A stretch of 64,000 bases of DNA from Chitinophagaceae bacterium BSSC1 (GTDB taxonomy: Bacteria; Bacteroidota; Bacteroidia; Chitinophagales; Chitinophagaceae): contig NKJC01000003.1 in NCBI GenBank assembly GCA_002256435.1, positions 310,001 through 374,000 of the forward strand. The letters are read 5' to 3'. The notes below the pieces were generated by a model that had not been told where the DNA came from, ran no database searches, and worked only from the letters and a program-made list of their open reading frames with translations. A program made the translations under genes and the position numbers. Positions 35,812-45,576 of the stretch are shown here, piece after piece. Numbering within the stretch: position 1 is the first letter of the stretch; every line of letters starts with the position of its first letter.

Positions 35812-37686
35812 TTAATTGAGTTGTTGATATACTCTTACATAATCAATGTATGCTTTATCAATACCACCATTTTGTATAAATTCATTTTTACGTATATCTC
35901 CATCAACCCAGTTATTTTGGCCAAAACAACTTCCTGAGAAATAGATAAAATGAGGCACTTGTGGTATTAATTTAGGATCAGTCATTTCCCGAACAACCTT
36001 ACCATCAAAATAGAATTTTAGGTATGTAGCTGACCATTCAAAGCCATAAACATGATATTCCTGATCATGAATTCCGGTAGATTTAATCAATGCACCGTTT
36101 GATTTATGCGCCGGTTTTATATAGCTATCCCAATGCAATCCGTTAGAATATGCGTCGGATTTATTGCCTTCAATAATATCAATTTCTGCTCCATCATTTG
36201 CTGTACCATCAACGCCTTTGCCTGTTTTCATACCTTCACCTTCTGGCATCATCCAAAAAGCCATTTGGTGACCATTTGGTTTTACTATATGCATGCGACA
36301 TTCTAGAAATCCATAAGTGGGAGCGAATTTGCCACTAGAATTGAATCTACCGGCCATATAAACAGTATCGTTCATGTTAGATTTTCTATACTTGATAAAA
36401 ATATTGCCATCCTTTTCTTCTACTTGTTTGTTATCGGCAATCAATGAAATATCAACTCTTTTCCTAGTGTTGTTTTCAACTGTCCATTTACTGGTATCAA
36501 TTACACTATCATTGAATTCGTCAGAAAAGTTCAAGACCCATTTGCTTGATACTAAGTTGCTGGAATCTGATAATATAAGAGGTTTTACATATTTTGGACT
36601 CTGTGGATCAACAAAGGAGTTTCTCAATGTCTTTCTCTTTCCAAAAACATTTAGGTTCCAGACATCTTGCCAAGAAATAACCATTTTATTGTTTGAGAAA
36701 TTAATAGGTAACCAAATATATCTTCCAGTGATTGGATTTTCTGGTTTCCAGATATCGAATAGGGCAATATATTGATCGCCTTTTCCTTCCACCTTAAGTA
36801 TATATGACGACTGACCTCCAAATGTTTTTTCAACACCAAGGCTGTCTATTTTATTAAACCCATTACAAGGATTTCCGTGATAGGTCCATTCACCCAATAA
36901 GCTCTTAGCAGTATAATATCGGGCAATATTGGGTTGCCAACCGCTAGAGCCCGATCCTATCATGTGGTACAACCCTTTTCTTTTGATAACTGCCGGTGCT
37001 TCGGTATGCGACTGAATTCCTTTTCCAATTTGATAATCGCCATCAGGATAATAATAGTCACCATCCATTTTACCAATTACAAATGCTTTATCTGGTTTAC
37101 GCACTGTTAAGTGATAAAGGCTACCATCATCATCTTTAAACATAGAAAAATCACCCGAACCTTTGGGTGAACCACCCCCATGAAATTTATGGTGATAGTT
37201 GAATGGACCCGATGGTTTATCTGAAACAGCTACTCCAACATAACTTGTTTCATAACCAATGCCTTTCAGGTATAGTTTGAAGTACGCTACAAATTGCTGG
37301 TTCTTCTCGTTATAAACTACTTTGGGTCTTTCAAGAATACAACCATAAGCCAAATCCGATTTTTCATTCTTGTAATCAACACTCAAAACAATTCCTTCAT
37401 CATGCCAGTTGATAAGATCTGCAGATGAATAGCAATGAATACCACCATCAGCAAAATTTTTTTCCGATTTGCCTTCTAATTTGTGTTCACCATACCAATA
37501 ATATACCCCTTTGTGAAATATTACGCCACCACCATGAGCATTTATAGATTTCCTGTTATTATCTTGCCATACGGTGCCGGGATGAAAATCTTTTATCTGC
37601 TTTGCCTGAATTTTGCTTAATGGAATAAAAAGAATTATCAGATTCATTACGGCAATCGAAAATTTGATTTGTTTCATTTTTATCAT
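35812..37686 (-). CDS. Fusion of GH43-type propeller and GH16 endo-hydrolase
   Basis: This 624-residue secreted protein has a GH43-like propeller (residues ~35-350; 'DNNRKSINAHGGGVIFHKGV', 'YYWYGEHKLEG') followed by a GH16 jelly roll (~380-624). The GH16 active-site motif ExDxxE is intact: Glu501-Asp503-Glu506 in 'GAEIDIIEG'. GH16 enzymes cut beta-1,3/1,4 glucans or galactans internally. The propeller resembles exo-beta-1,3-galactanase-like proteins, so together the two could attack a beta-1,3-galactan-like backbone from the end and from inside. The propeller is paralogous to that at 31306. Cleavage from one polypeptide argues for one shared substrate. Family calls sure; substrate inferred. 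Confidence 0.85.
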   Translation of the reverse strand: MIKMKQIKFSIAVMNLIILFIPLSKIQAKQIKDFHPGTVWQDNNRKSINAHGGGVIFHKGVYYWYGEHKLEGKSEKNFADGGIHCYSSADLINWHDEGIVLSVDYKNEKSDLAYGCILERPKVVYNEKNQQFVAYFKLYLKGIGYETSYVGVAVSDKPSGPFNYHHKFHGGGSPKGSGDFSMFKDDDGSLYHLTVRKPDKAFVIGKMDGDYYYPDGDYQIGKGIQSHTEAPAVIKRKGLYHMIGSGSSGWQPNIARYYTAKSLLGEWTYHGNPCNGFNKIDSLGVEKTFGGQSSYILKVEGKGDQYIALFDIWKPENPITGRYIWLPINFSNNKMVISWQDVWNLNVFGKRKTLRNSFVDPQSPKYVKPLILSDSSNLVSSKWVLNFSDEFNDSVIDTSKWTVENNTRKRVDISLIADNKQVEEKDGNIFIKYRKSNMNDTVYMAGRFNSSGKFAPTYGFLECRMHIVKPNGHQMAFWMMPEGEGMKTGKGVDGTANDGAEIDIIEGNKSDAYSNGLHWDSYIKPAHKSNGALIKSTGIHDQEYHVYGFEWSATYLKFYFDGKVVREMTDPKLIPQVPHFIYFSGSCFGQNNWVDGDIRKNEFIQNGGIDKAYIDYVRVYQQLN

Positions 37687-37733
37687 ATAAAATATTAATA
37701 CATTAACTAAATTGATACTTTACCTCAGAAGAA

Positions 37734-39149
37734 TTATTCCAGCCAATTGAACGAATTAAAAGGAAGTACAGGAAGTCCTGCAGTACTATATAAAAAACCT
37801 TTTGTTTTAGGAAAACAACTATATGCATAACGTACAGCAGTGGGTTCCTTAACCTGCTTAGACCATACTTGCACCTTGTTTTTCAATATTTTCATCATAG
37901 CAGGATAAAAAATACTATCACGACCTGCGATTTCAAAACACTCTACTTCTTTCCCAAAAGTTGACAACCCCAATTCAGCATTATCTAAAGCAATCAATGC
38001 AATTGAATCTTTAACTTCTAAATTTTTAAAAACCGGTGATTTATATGGAATTCCTTTCAATCCATAAGTTTCAGACAAAGCCCAATTGGCTAATCGTTTC
38101 GAGACAGTAAGTTTCTCGGCAGGATGTATGCTTTTTTCTTCGCCAATATCTATGGCAGAAACCATTCCCACGTTTTGAATAGAAAGACTTGCTTTAGTTT
38201 GCTGATCTCGAAGAATAGGAGGAAGTTTTTGATTTATCCAACCATAAGGATGAGCAGCTATTTGAACAAAATAAAAAGGGAATTGACCTACTCCAAAATT
38301 GGAGCGCCAGTTTTCAACCAGACCTGACATTAATGCCGCATACTCATTGGGATTTTCAACGTTACCTTCCCCTTGATACCAAATCACACCTTTTATGGTG
38401 TAATTTGTAATTGGAGCTATCATGCCATTGTAAAGATGCGCTGCTTGATTTTGAGTATCCACCTTTTTAGCTGTTGATAAAGCAAAAGGTTCAGGGTATT
38501 TTAGGATGGTTTCTTTGCTCATCCATGCTTCAATTCGGGTTCCACCCCAAGCTGAAAATATTATTCCAATTGGTACATGTAGCTTTTTTTGAAGCAATTT
38601 GGCATAAAAATAACCCACAGCACTGAACTTGCCCACTGATTCTGCATTGGAAACAGACCAAATTCCTGAACAAAGCATTTGTGGAGTTTCGCTTGCATTC
38701 GCTTTTAATTTAAACAATCGGATATTATCATCATCGGCGTCAAAAAGTGCATCCAAAGAGCCATTTACAGGTTGGTTATTATACCCCAATACGGGCATTT
38801 CCATATTTGATTGACCGGAACACAACCAAACCTCACCCAACAAAATGTTTTGGATGACTATACTTTCTTTGGACGACGTTACTTTAAGATTGTATGGACC
38901 ACCAGCTTCAATTGTTTTCACTTTAACTAACCATTCACCATTGGTTTTGGAAACAACCTTGAAAGTTTCTTTGCTCCAACTCGCTTTCACAGATATTTTT
39001 TCACCCGGAGTTGCCGTACCCCATATTTGCACCTCTGTATTGCGCTGCAGAACCATATTGTTGGATAGTATTGGGGCTATTTTAAGTTGGGCCTTCAAAG
39101 CTCCGAAAACGAAAAAAGCAATGAGTTGAAAAATAAATTTTGACTTCAT
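37734..39149 (-). CDS. Sialate O-acetylesterase-type carbohydrate esterase
   Basis: The 471-residue secreted protein has the SASA-type layout with an inserted beta-sandwich ('MVLQRNTEVQIWGTATPGEK') and the SGNH block 'VWLCSGQSNMEMPV', with Ser114 as nucleophile. The motifs 'GVIWYQGEGNVENPNEY' and 'IHPAEKLTVSKRLANWAL' give the remaining conserved positions, including the His. Such enzymes remove O-acetyl groups from sugars; in a PUL without sialidases the substrate is more likely an acetylated fucose, galactose or xylose unit than sialic acid. It is one of three SGNH-type esterases in the locus (others at 31306 and 53158), pointing to a heavily acetylated glycan. Confidence 0.88.
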   Translation of the reverse strand: MKSKFIFQLIAFFVFGALKAQLKIAPILSNNMVLQRNTEVQIWGTATPGEKISVKASWSKETFKVVSKTNGEWLVKVKTIEAGGPYNLKVTSSKESIVIQNILLGEVWLCSGQSNMEMPVLGYNNQPVNGSLDALFDADDDNIRLFKLKANASETPQMLCSGIWSVSNAESVGKFSAVGYFYAKLLQKKLHVPIGIIFSAWGGTRIEAWMSKETILKYPEPFALSTAKKVDTQNQAAHLYNGMIAPITNYTIKGVIWYQGEGNVENPNEYAALMSGLVENWRSNFGVGQFPFYFVQIAAHPYGWINQKLPPILRDQQTKASLSIQNVGMVSAIDIGEEKSIHPAEKLTVSKRLANWALSETYGLKGIPYKSPVFKNLEVKDSIALIALDNAELGLSTFGKEVECFEIAGRDSIFYPAMMKILKNKVQVWSKQVKEPTAVRYAYSCFPKTKGFLYSTAGLPVLPFNSFNWLE

Positions 39150-39197
39150 AGTTTTACTGTATTGATAAGTTAATAGTCAACAAAATCATCTATATTT

Positions 39198-41309
39198 TTA
39201 TTTCCAACTGTGAGTAGAAACATTTTCATAAAAATTCAAATAGGCAAGGCTCACATTCCAATTGGCATTGTAAACTGTCCATCCTTCCCCATGGCGTGGT
39301 AGCCCATTGGGATTAAACGGATACATCTCCGAACCCGGAAGAGAACAAAGCGCTCCTCTGACATTTTCAAGTCGTGCACACACATCGTGACGCGGATCAG
39401 GGAAAGGCCAGACCTTTTCAATTCCAACAAATCCAAGTTCAGGATGATTGGCGCAATGAGCATTTTGAGGATTTCGTCCGTTGAAGTTATCATAATGGGC
39501 ATATGCTAATTCCACCAAACGCTTCCTAAGGCTACCATTATCAAGTACCATGGCCACGGACAAGCCACAAGCCGGGAAAGCAATAACATTACCAGCTTCA
39601 TTGTAACCTGGCAGCGTCCAATTATTCTTATCAAACTTGCGAAAGTCCCACATGTTATCGCTAAGAGAAACAACATTTTCAGCCCATTCAACCAACTTTT
39701 GTTTTAATCCCCTTGGGGCTTGTTCCGGATAATTAGTCATAAAGAAAGCCAGTCCCGTAACCAGTTTATGTTCACTCTGGCGCTGTCCCTTGGTAAATGC
39801 CGGATTATTCCAGTCTGCATTTTCGATAATCCATTTGGTTTGATTTTTTGCCGCTTCAAGATATTTTCCAGAATTTTCAAGCTTCTCTCTTTTAGCAACC
39901 TCATACATCAACAAATTTGGCAAGATAGAATGTCCGGGGCAATGGCGCCCTTTGCCATTCCCAATTGTTGTTTGCACATCCAAAAGGCCTGACCTTGTCC
40001 ACCATTTCAATGTGGAATCAAGCACCATTTGGTAGAACTCCTTTTCAATGTATTGTTGATAAGCCGGATATCCATAAAGGAAAAATGCGAATTGCTCAAT
40101 GGTCTGTCCGTGCAATTGCTCTCCCAATAAATCTCCTGATGGATCTGCAGAAACAGGATCCAGCAAGTTCCATCCAATGCCGAATCTTATATTTTGGATA
40201 ATATCAGGGATGTTGTCTGATTTTGGTGGAGGAAGTTGGGAATAATATGCTTTTGCAGTGGATATAGCATCTTTATCATTAGGTTCTTTAGTTGCCTTGA
40301 AACCCGTTGAAAAGAGAAACTCTTTCTCCTTAGCCCAGCTCAATGTAACCGGCATTTTATCAAAGGCTTCCGGATTGGAGAGGTAAAGCAAGACCATTGA
40401 CGGCACTTCATAAGTGTAATACGTTCCGTCGCGCCAGGCAGTTCCTCCGTAGGCCGATGCATGGGAACCCACCATACTACGGGCATCATTAAAGAATTCG
40501 ACAGCAGGCTGGTATGCCATGTTCTGGATGGCATATTTGCCGATTACAAAAGGAAAGGAAGAACCAGACATTAATCCATCCCCTTCTACATAAATAAAAT
40601 ATTCTTTCCCTTTAAAATCAATAGGATTAAACCCTGTAAAATCTCCTTTCCCATTTTGCAACTTTCCCTGAAAAACAACTTTGTCGGTGTCTTTTTCTTT
40701 AATAAAAAACGGAAGATTCGTTTTGGCTGTTGGAACTGTAAAACCTTTAGGCGCATTAAAATTATAAGCAACCTGGTTAACACAAACCAAATGTTTGACA
40801 GTCTGAAAGGGTACCTCTTTTTCAATTTGAAGTCCATACGACTGAGCCGGAACATCTTTCCCCCACACCTGGATTTCGAGTATTCCAAAGGTTGTTTCGC
40901 ACGTAACCATCATCCGGATTGCGCTGCTACTAATCGGCTCCGGCAGCGTAAAGTTTAAAGTGGATGCAAAGTTATTTTTGTATGCTGAGTTTGGGATATT
41001 CACCCAGTTTTCTGCTTTTTTGTATTGAAATGAGAAATCTCTTAATGGTAGGATTCCGGCATGGTCAAAATACAATTGTATTCCACCAATTTTAAATTCA
41101 GCGGTTAAATCAATTTCAATCCAATGATTTTTTCCTTTAGGATCAAACCTTACCCCACCTGTAATCAGGCTGGCATCTGTAAATCTTTTTGTCTTACTTT
41201 CATTCCAACTTGTTGTGACTGGTTTTCCATTCGCCAAATTAATAAAAGATTGAGCAATGCAGTTTTGTATATTAAAGAATATAACAATTCCTAGAATTAA
41301 ATTTTTCAT
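39198..41309 (-). CDS. GH9-like hydrolase with N-terminal discoidin and Ig-like domains
   Basis: The 703-residue secreted protein has a discoidin-like domain (residues ~20-155, 'NLANGKPVTTSWNESKTKRF'), then a cellulase-type Ig domain ('HLVCVNQVAYNFNAPKGF'), then a helical catalytic region. The usual GH9 aspartate motif is altered to 'AWRDGTYYTYEVPS'. 'NNIPDI'-like and 'FNGRNPQNAHC' segments resemble GH9 positions, and a late 'HGEGWTVYNANWNVSLAYL' parallels 'EGWCVSNRGW' of the protein at 11326. I therefore place it with a GH9-like branch of unknown substrate. It follows the acetylesterase and starts 6 bp after the stop of the propeller gene at 41316, so both are one operon. Several cysteines late in the domain could form disulfides. 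Confidence 0.65.
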   Translation of the reverse strand: MKNLILGIVIFFNIQNCIAQSFINLANGKPVTTSWNESKTKRFTDASLITGGVRFDPKGKNHWIEIDLTAEFKIGGIQLYFDHAGILPLRDFSFQYKKAENWVNIPNSAYKNNFASTLNFTLPEPISSSAIRMMVTCETTFGILEIQVWGKDVPAQSYGLQIEKEVPFQTVKHLVCVNQVAYNFNAPKGFTVPTAKTNLPFFIKEKDTDKVVFQGKLQNGKGDFTGFNPIDFKGKEYFIYVEGDGLMSGSSFPFVIGKYAIQNMAYQPAVEFFNDARSMVGSHASAYGGTAWRDGTYYTYEVPSMVLLYLSNPEAFDKMPVTLSWAKEKEFLFSTGFKATKEPNDKDAISTAKAYYSQLPPPKSDNIPDIIQNIRFGIGWNLLDPVSADPSGDLLGEQLHGQTIEQFAFFLYGYPAYQQYIEKEFYQMVLDSTLKWWTRSGLLDVQTTIGNGKGRHCPGHSILPNLLMYEVAKREKLENSGKYLEAAKNQTKWIIENADWNNPAFTKGQRQSEHKLVTGLAFFMTNYPEQAPRGLKQKLVEWAENVVSLSDNMWDFRKFDKNNWTLPGYNEAGNVIAFPACGLSVAMVLDNGSLRKRLVELAYAHYDNFNGRNPQNAHCANHPELGFVGIEKVWPFPDPRHDVCARLENVRGALCSLPGSEMYPFNPNGLPRHGEGWTVYNANWNVSLAYLNFYENVSTHSWK

Positions 41310-41315
41310 AGATAA

Positions 41316-42407
41316 TTATTTTTTCCCGTCAAATGATAACGGTATTTGCACATTATAAGAATGGCCAAGTGTTTCATTAACCGCACAAAGCAAGGCTATC
41401 AGTTTTCCGTTTTCAAAAAAAAGCTGGGGTCTTTCCAATGCTTCTAATTGTTTAATACTTCCATCAGCCCATTTGATTTTCAAATCTGAAACAAGAGGGT
41501 GTTTTGCCAATTTCCAATCCAATCCGTCTAGTGAATAAAACAAGACTAAACTTCTACCTGCATTTGTGAAAGCGCCTTTCATATCTTTCACAATAGCGTA
41601 ATAACAATTATCCTGATACCAGACAAATGGATCCTCGGCTGGGAAGTCAACATTTTCAACTGTGAAAATGGGTTTGTTTTGTTTTACATATGGGCCTTCT
41701 GGTTTATTAGCAATTGCAGTTAAATGCACAACTGGGCCACCAAAGGGTTGTGGTTTTTTACGTGCAACTGCTTTATATACCATGAGAAAACGTCCGTCAG
41801 GCATTTGGGTCACAGATGGATTTGCCACCATTTGAGCATCGTAGGCAGTGGTATCTGACGAAATATCAAGGATTGGTTTATCAAATCGTTTCCATGGACC
41901 ATTTGGATTATCCGCAATGACTACTCCTATTCGTTGATTGTTTCTATGTGTCCAATTCAATTGTGGACTGGTAATTTTACCATCTCCATAATTACCAGCA
42001 TAATACAAATAATATTTACCATTAAAAAAATGAACTGTAGGATTGTGTGAATACATTCCATCCCAAAAATTAGGACCACGATGAGGGATTACTAAATCTT
42101 TAAATTCAAAAGGCCCAAAAGGAGAATCAGATATAGCATGTGCTACTTCTGAACTTGTTACCCAAGCTGCCATGCCTAAATTTCTTGGCCATCTTGAATA
42201 AAAAAGGTGGTACTTATTATCAATATGAGATTTAACTAGTGTACCACACCATATATAGGAACTATCATTTATAAATTGGGCTGTTAAGGGAATCGGCTGA
42301 ATCATTTTCTCCAAATTCAATTCACCCGCAATTGGATGCTCTTTTTGAGAAAATACAGCTGTTGAACACAGCATACAAAATAAATATAGTAACCGCTTTT
42401 TTTTCAT
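41316..42407 (-). CDS. Five-bladed beta-propeller glycosidase-like protein (GH43/GH117-type superfamily)
   Basis: The 363-residue secreted protein (signal peptide to 'STAVFSQ') shows propeller motifs 'SSYIWCGTLVKS', 'SHNPTVHFFNGKYYLYYAGN', 'AYDAQMVANPSVTQMPDGRF' and 'PAEDPFVWYQDNCYYAIVKD'. Acidic residues at blade starts suggest a catalytic propeller, but I cannot place it in a defined family. It is paralogous to the protein at 15498, sharing the 'QPxPLTxxFI' opening and the 'FWDG...SHNPTV' region. Its lack of the ~45-residue linker makes it the more compact copy. It lies 6 bp upstream of the GH9-like gene. Confidence 0.7.
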   Translation of the reverse strand: MKKKRLLYLFCMLCSTAVFSQKEHPIAGELNLEKMIQPIPLTAQFINDSSYIWCGTLVKSHIDNKYHLFYSRWPRNLGMAAWVTSSEVAHAISDSPFGPFEFKDLVIPHRGPNFWDGMYSHNPTVHFFNGKYYLYYAGNYGDGKITSPQLNWTHRNNQRIGVVIADNPNGPWKRFDKPILDISSDTTAYDAQMVANPSVTQMPDGRFLMVYKAVARKKPQPFGGPVVHLTAIANKPEGPYVKQNKPIFTVENVDFPAEDPFVWYQDNCYYAIVKDMKGAFTNAGRSLVLFYSLDGLDWKLAKHPLVSDLKIKWADGSIKQLEALERPQLFFENGKLIALLCAVNETLGHSYNVQIPLSFDGKK

Positions 42408-42470
42408 GGTAAGCTTTTAAAGTTGATTTTTGAAGAATCCTTTAATATTAAATATATATCCCCGTAACTG

Positions 42471-45400
42471 TTACTCAATTGTCAAAGGAATATATTGCTT
42501 AGCTATCAGATAAACTGGCCCAACTAAACCTGCGGGTAATAATGGCGTATCTTTTTTATGATAGTACCAAACAACAAATGCCTTTCTGTTTTTTTCAGGA
42601 CGAGATTGATTTTTCAGAAACCAATCAGGATAGGCTTTCATCATTCGGCCATTGGCTCCCCTATCTACTCCCCATTCAAAATCTGCCGGGTATTGTTCAT
42701 CACCCACTAATAAATTATGCCAGGAATTAACTACATCAATTTCAATAATATTAGTACCCACTTTCAATAAATCAGAGATATCACTAGTAAAGGGGGGATT
42801 CCAAAATATCCTATTCATTTTGCCATTAACCTTTACCGTTGCTAAATCATACACCTTACCCAAAACAAGTTGAAAATCTTTCCCATTTTTTAATGAGGAT
42901 GTGCTTAAATCAAAGCTGATTTTATATGTTGCAGTACCTGAAAAGTATTTTATAGAATCGGCTGTGTTATTGGAAAAAGAACCTAATGTTTTAATATTCG
43001 AAATAAATGATTTTCCCACAGGCGGATGAAAGGTTACCTCTTCAGTAAATTTTAATGGAATAGTGTCTGCCGATTTCAAATCAAAGGACTTTGTCTTTCC
43101 AGATTTAAAGTGCATAATTCCTGTAACCGGTATAACAGACTCTAAAACGGGTACTCCGCTTTTTAATGTATTGATCTGATATTCAGAACTTGCTTCTATT
43201 CCTGTTAAATGATCTAAACCAGTTGGGATATTCTTTCTAAACACTACAAATAGGGATTTATGTTTAGGAAGAATCAGATCAACTTCGGTGGCATTATTTT
43301 GTGTTCTCCAAATAGGTGCTTGAAAAATCGTTCCAGTTTCTGCATCCCATAATTCAGGTATCATTTTTAATACAGAAAACGATACAGTGAATTTTTTATC
43401 GGCTTCGCCTACATTGGCAATAAAATACCAAGACGCTTTACCATTGGTACGTTGTTGTATTTGAATATCTAAATCTGGATTCAAAAGTTTATAGGTTGGT
43501 AAGCAACCAAGCTTTTCTAAAATGTTGTTTAGCCCTTTAGAAGAACTATCTGTATAGAGAATACCTTTACCAATTTGTTTAACAGGAATGTTCTCTTTAC
43601 CCCACAATGAATTTGCGAGTTTGGTGATTGTTACATCGCTATTGGGATAATTTGACAAACTTGGAGAAGCTACTGGTTTAGCAGAAATGATTGTTGCACC
43701 TTGTTGTAACAAATCTTCTATTTTAGAAACGATTTCAGGAAGCAATTTTCCATTGTGGGGTATTGTTAACACAAAATAGCTTCTTCCAGAGGGAAGCACA
43801 ATTTTCCCGTTGACCACTTTAAGTTTATTTAAGAAAACATCTTTTGAAATGATATCAGTTAGAGGAGAATCACCACCTAGACTAAGTGCATAAATGGTTG
43901 TCTCCCCCTTTTGTAACATAGTCTGAACCTTAGACATATATTGGAAGAATTCTTTACCTGGTTCATACCATGTTTGGTATCTACTAAAATGGGTACCCCA
44001 CCAACCCATGCCTAACGCGGGTTGATATTTGTCATCAAAAGGTTGATGCACCCAATGATGTAGTACCATTCTGTTCACACCAGTTGCATAACCGCCATCA
44101 AGTGTAGGTTTTAAAAAAGAGGGAACTTCTGACCATTTGGAATATATTGGAGAACCAGTTAAAGCTTCTGCTGCAATGATATTTCTACCTGCTGCACGGG
44201 CAGAACCGGTTACTACTGGATTAGCGGGAGTTTTTCTTCCACTCCAAAATTCCCGCATAGGAATATCAGCTAAAGCAGAACCTTCTACTATGCTAAATGG
44301 ACCACCATAAGCTTCATGCTGAACCTGCATACCCACTGCATGTATCATATTAGCAGCAGGCTTCCATCCATTTGTAAAAAACAATTGACTAATAACGTCT
44401 TTATAATCCCACTCAAACCTAGCGCTCAGTTCTTTATTTTCAATTTCACGTTGTGTGGGCAATAAAGGATCCTGGGGATTGTTAGCTTTTTTACCATTTC
44501 TTACTGTAGCATTAAAAGTCATCAACCAGGGTAATGGATCATAGCCTTTTAACTTAATAAAATCTGATCTAAAGCTTTCACTCCAATTTTGATTACCCGC
44601 TTCATAACTATCAATTAAAAAATGTTTCAACCCAGTACCCAATAATGGGCCTAAATGTGTTTTTAAAGGTTCAATTACATTTGTCCAATGCAATTTGGTC
44701 ATAGACAGACTCATTTTATCTGCTTCCAAAACCTTTCCTAATAAATCATCCGGAATTGGATGAGGTGGCCTACCAGTTGATGCGTGTGCTAATCTATAAA
44801 CAACCCATTTTCCAATTGGAGAAGACCATTGGAGAATTCCATTTGCATCCATTTTTGATGAAATATCAAGTACTTCTGTTAATTTAATAGAAGATTTATT
44901 GGCAGGAATGGCTAATACCGCAATATCCTTAAACCAAGAAACAGTTCTTCCTGTTTTTCCCCATCCTTCATCAGCAACAATAATTGGCTTGGGTAGTTGT
45001 TGGGATATATTGGTATTGCCTTCAATAATGGTTTCACTCCAAACCAACTGTTGCATGCTTTGTGCTTCATCAATCCATGGTCCACCTGTAGTAGAATAGC
45101 CAACGGTATTATGCAACCCCAAATCAAGACCCAATCGTTTTGCTTCAGAAGCCGCGTGCTTGATGGCTTCCCAATATTTGGGGCTTCTATATGTTTGATC
45201 AGGCCAAGGATTATTCAAAGTAGGTAAGTGACTTTCTACAACTGAGGAAGAAATATTGAAAATGGTAGCACCACCTATTCCAGAAGCTTTCATAGCTTCT
45301 AAATCTTTTGTAATACCTTCTTTTGAGAAGTTGGATCCTAACCAATGCCACCAAACATATGGTCTATAGACTATAGGGGGATGTAAAAAATCATTCTCAA

Positions 45401-45509
45401 GTGTAGTTGATAATCCAGAATTGCTTGAATGATTTTCTTTTTGAGAGTAACCATTAACATTGGTAAAAAAAAGAAATACTATGATCAATATAAAATATCT
45501 TTTCTTCAT
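42471..45509 (-). CDS. GH106-like alpha-L-rhamnosidase family protein
   Basis: The 1012-residue secreted protein begins after its signal with 'YRPYVWWHWLGSNFSKEGIT', 'DLEAMKASGIGGATIFNI' and 'AKRLGLDLGLHNTVGYSTTG', all typical of GH106-like enzymes. 'RFEWDYKDVISQLFFTNGW' and 'MQVQHEAYGGPFSIVEGSAL' lie in the TIM-barrel region, and a C-terminal jelly roll ends 'LLPAGLVGPVYLIAKQ'. GH106 members remove alpha-L-rhamnose, often from pectic or microbial polysaccharides. If the activity holds, rhamnose could enter the same diketo-acid pathway as fucose (left operon). Length and domain order match the family. Exact specificity is uncertain because the family includes untested branches. Confidence 0.82.
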   Translation of the reverse strand: MKKRYFILIIVFLFFTNVNGYSQKENHSSNSGLSTTLENDFLHPPIVYRPYVWWHWLGSNFSKEGITKDLEAMKASGIGGATIFNISSSVVESHLPTLNNPWPDQTYRSPKYWEAIKHAASEAKRLGLDLGLHNTVGYSTTGGPWIDEAQSMQQLVWSETIIEGNTNISQQLPKPIIVADEGWGKTGRTVSWFKDIAVLAIPANKSSIKLTEVLDISSKMDANGILQWSSPIGKWVVYRLAHASTGRPPHPIPDDLLGKVLEADKMSLSMTKLHWTNVIEPLKTHLGPLLGTGLKHFLIDSYEAGNQNWSESFRSDFIKLKGYDPLPWLMTFNATVRNGKKANNPQDPLLPTQREIENKELSARFEWDYKDVISQLFFTNGWKPAANMIHAVGMQVQHEAYGGPFSIVEGSALADIPMREFWSGRKTPANPVVTGSARAAGRNIIAAEALTGSPIYSKWSEVPSFLKPTLDGGYATGVNRMVLHHWVHQPFDDKYQPALGMGWWGTHFSRYQTWYEPGKEFFQYMSKVQTMLQKGETTIYALSLGGDSPLTDIISKDVFLNKLKVVNGKIVLPSGRSYFVLTIPHNGKLLPEIVSKIEDLLQQGATIISAKPVASPSLSNYPNSDVTITKLANSLWGKENIPVKQIGKGILYTDSSSKGLNNILEKLGCLPTYKLLNPDLDIQIQQRTNGKASWYFIANVGEADKKFTVSFSVLKMIPELWDAETGTIFQAPIWRTQNNATEVDLILPKHKSLFVVFRKNIPTGLDHLTGIEASSEYQINTLKSGVPVLESVIPVTGIMHFKSGKTKSFDLKSADTIPLKFTEEVTFHPPVGKSFISNIKTLGSFSNNTADSIKYFSGTATYKISFDLSTSSLKNGKDFQLVLGKVYDLATVKVNGKMNRIFWNPPFTSDISDLLKVGTNIIEIDVVNSWHNLLVGDEQYPADFEWGVDRGANGRMMKAYPDWFLKNQSRPEKNRKAFVVWYYHKKDTPLLPAGLVGPVYLIAKQYIPLTIE

Positions 45510-45576
45510 CTGATTGAAAATTAAAAATGAACACTAGTGTTAATACTTCTTTTAATACTTGCTTCTAATAAGTTGA

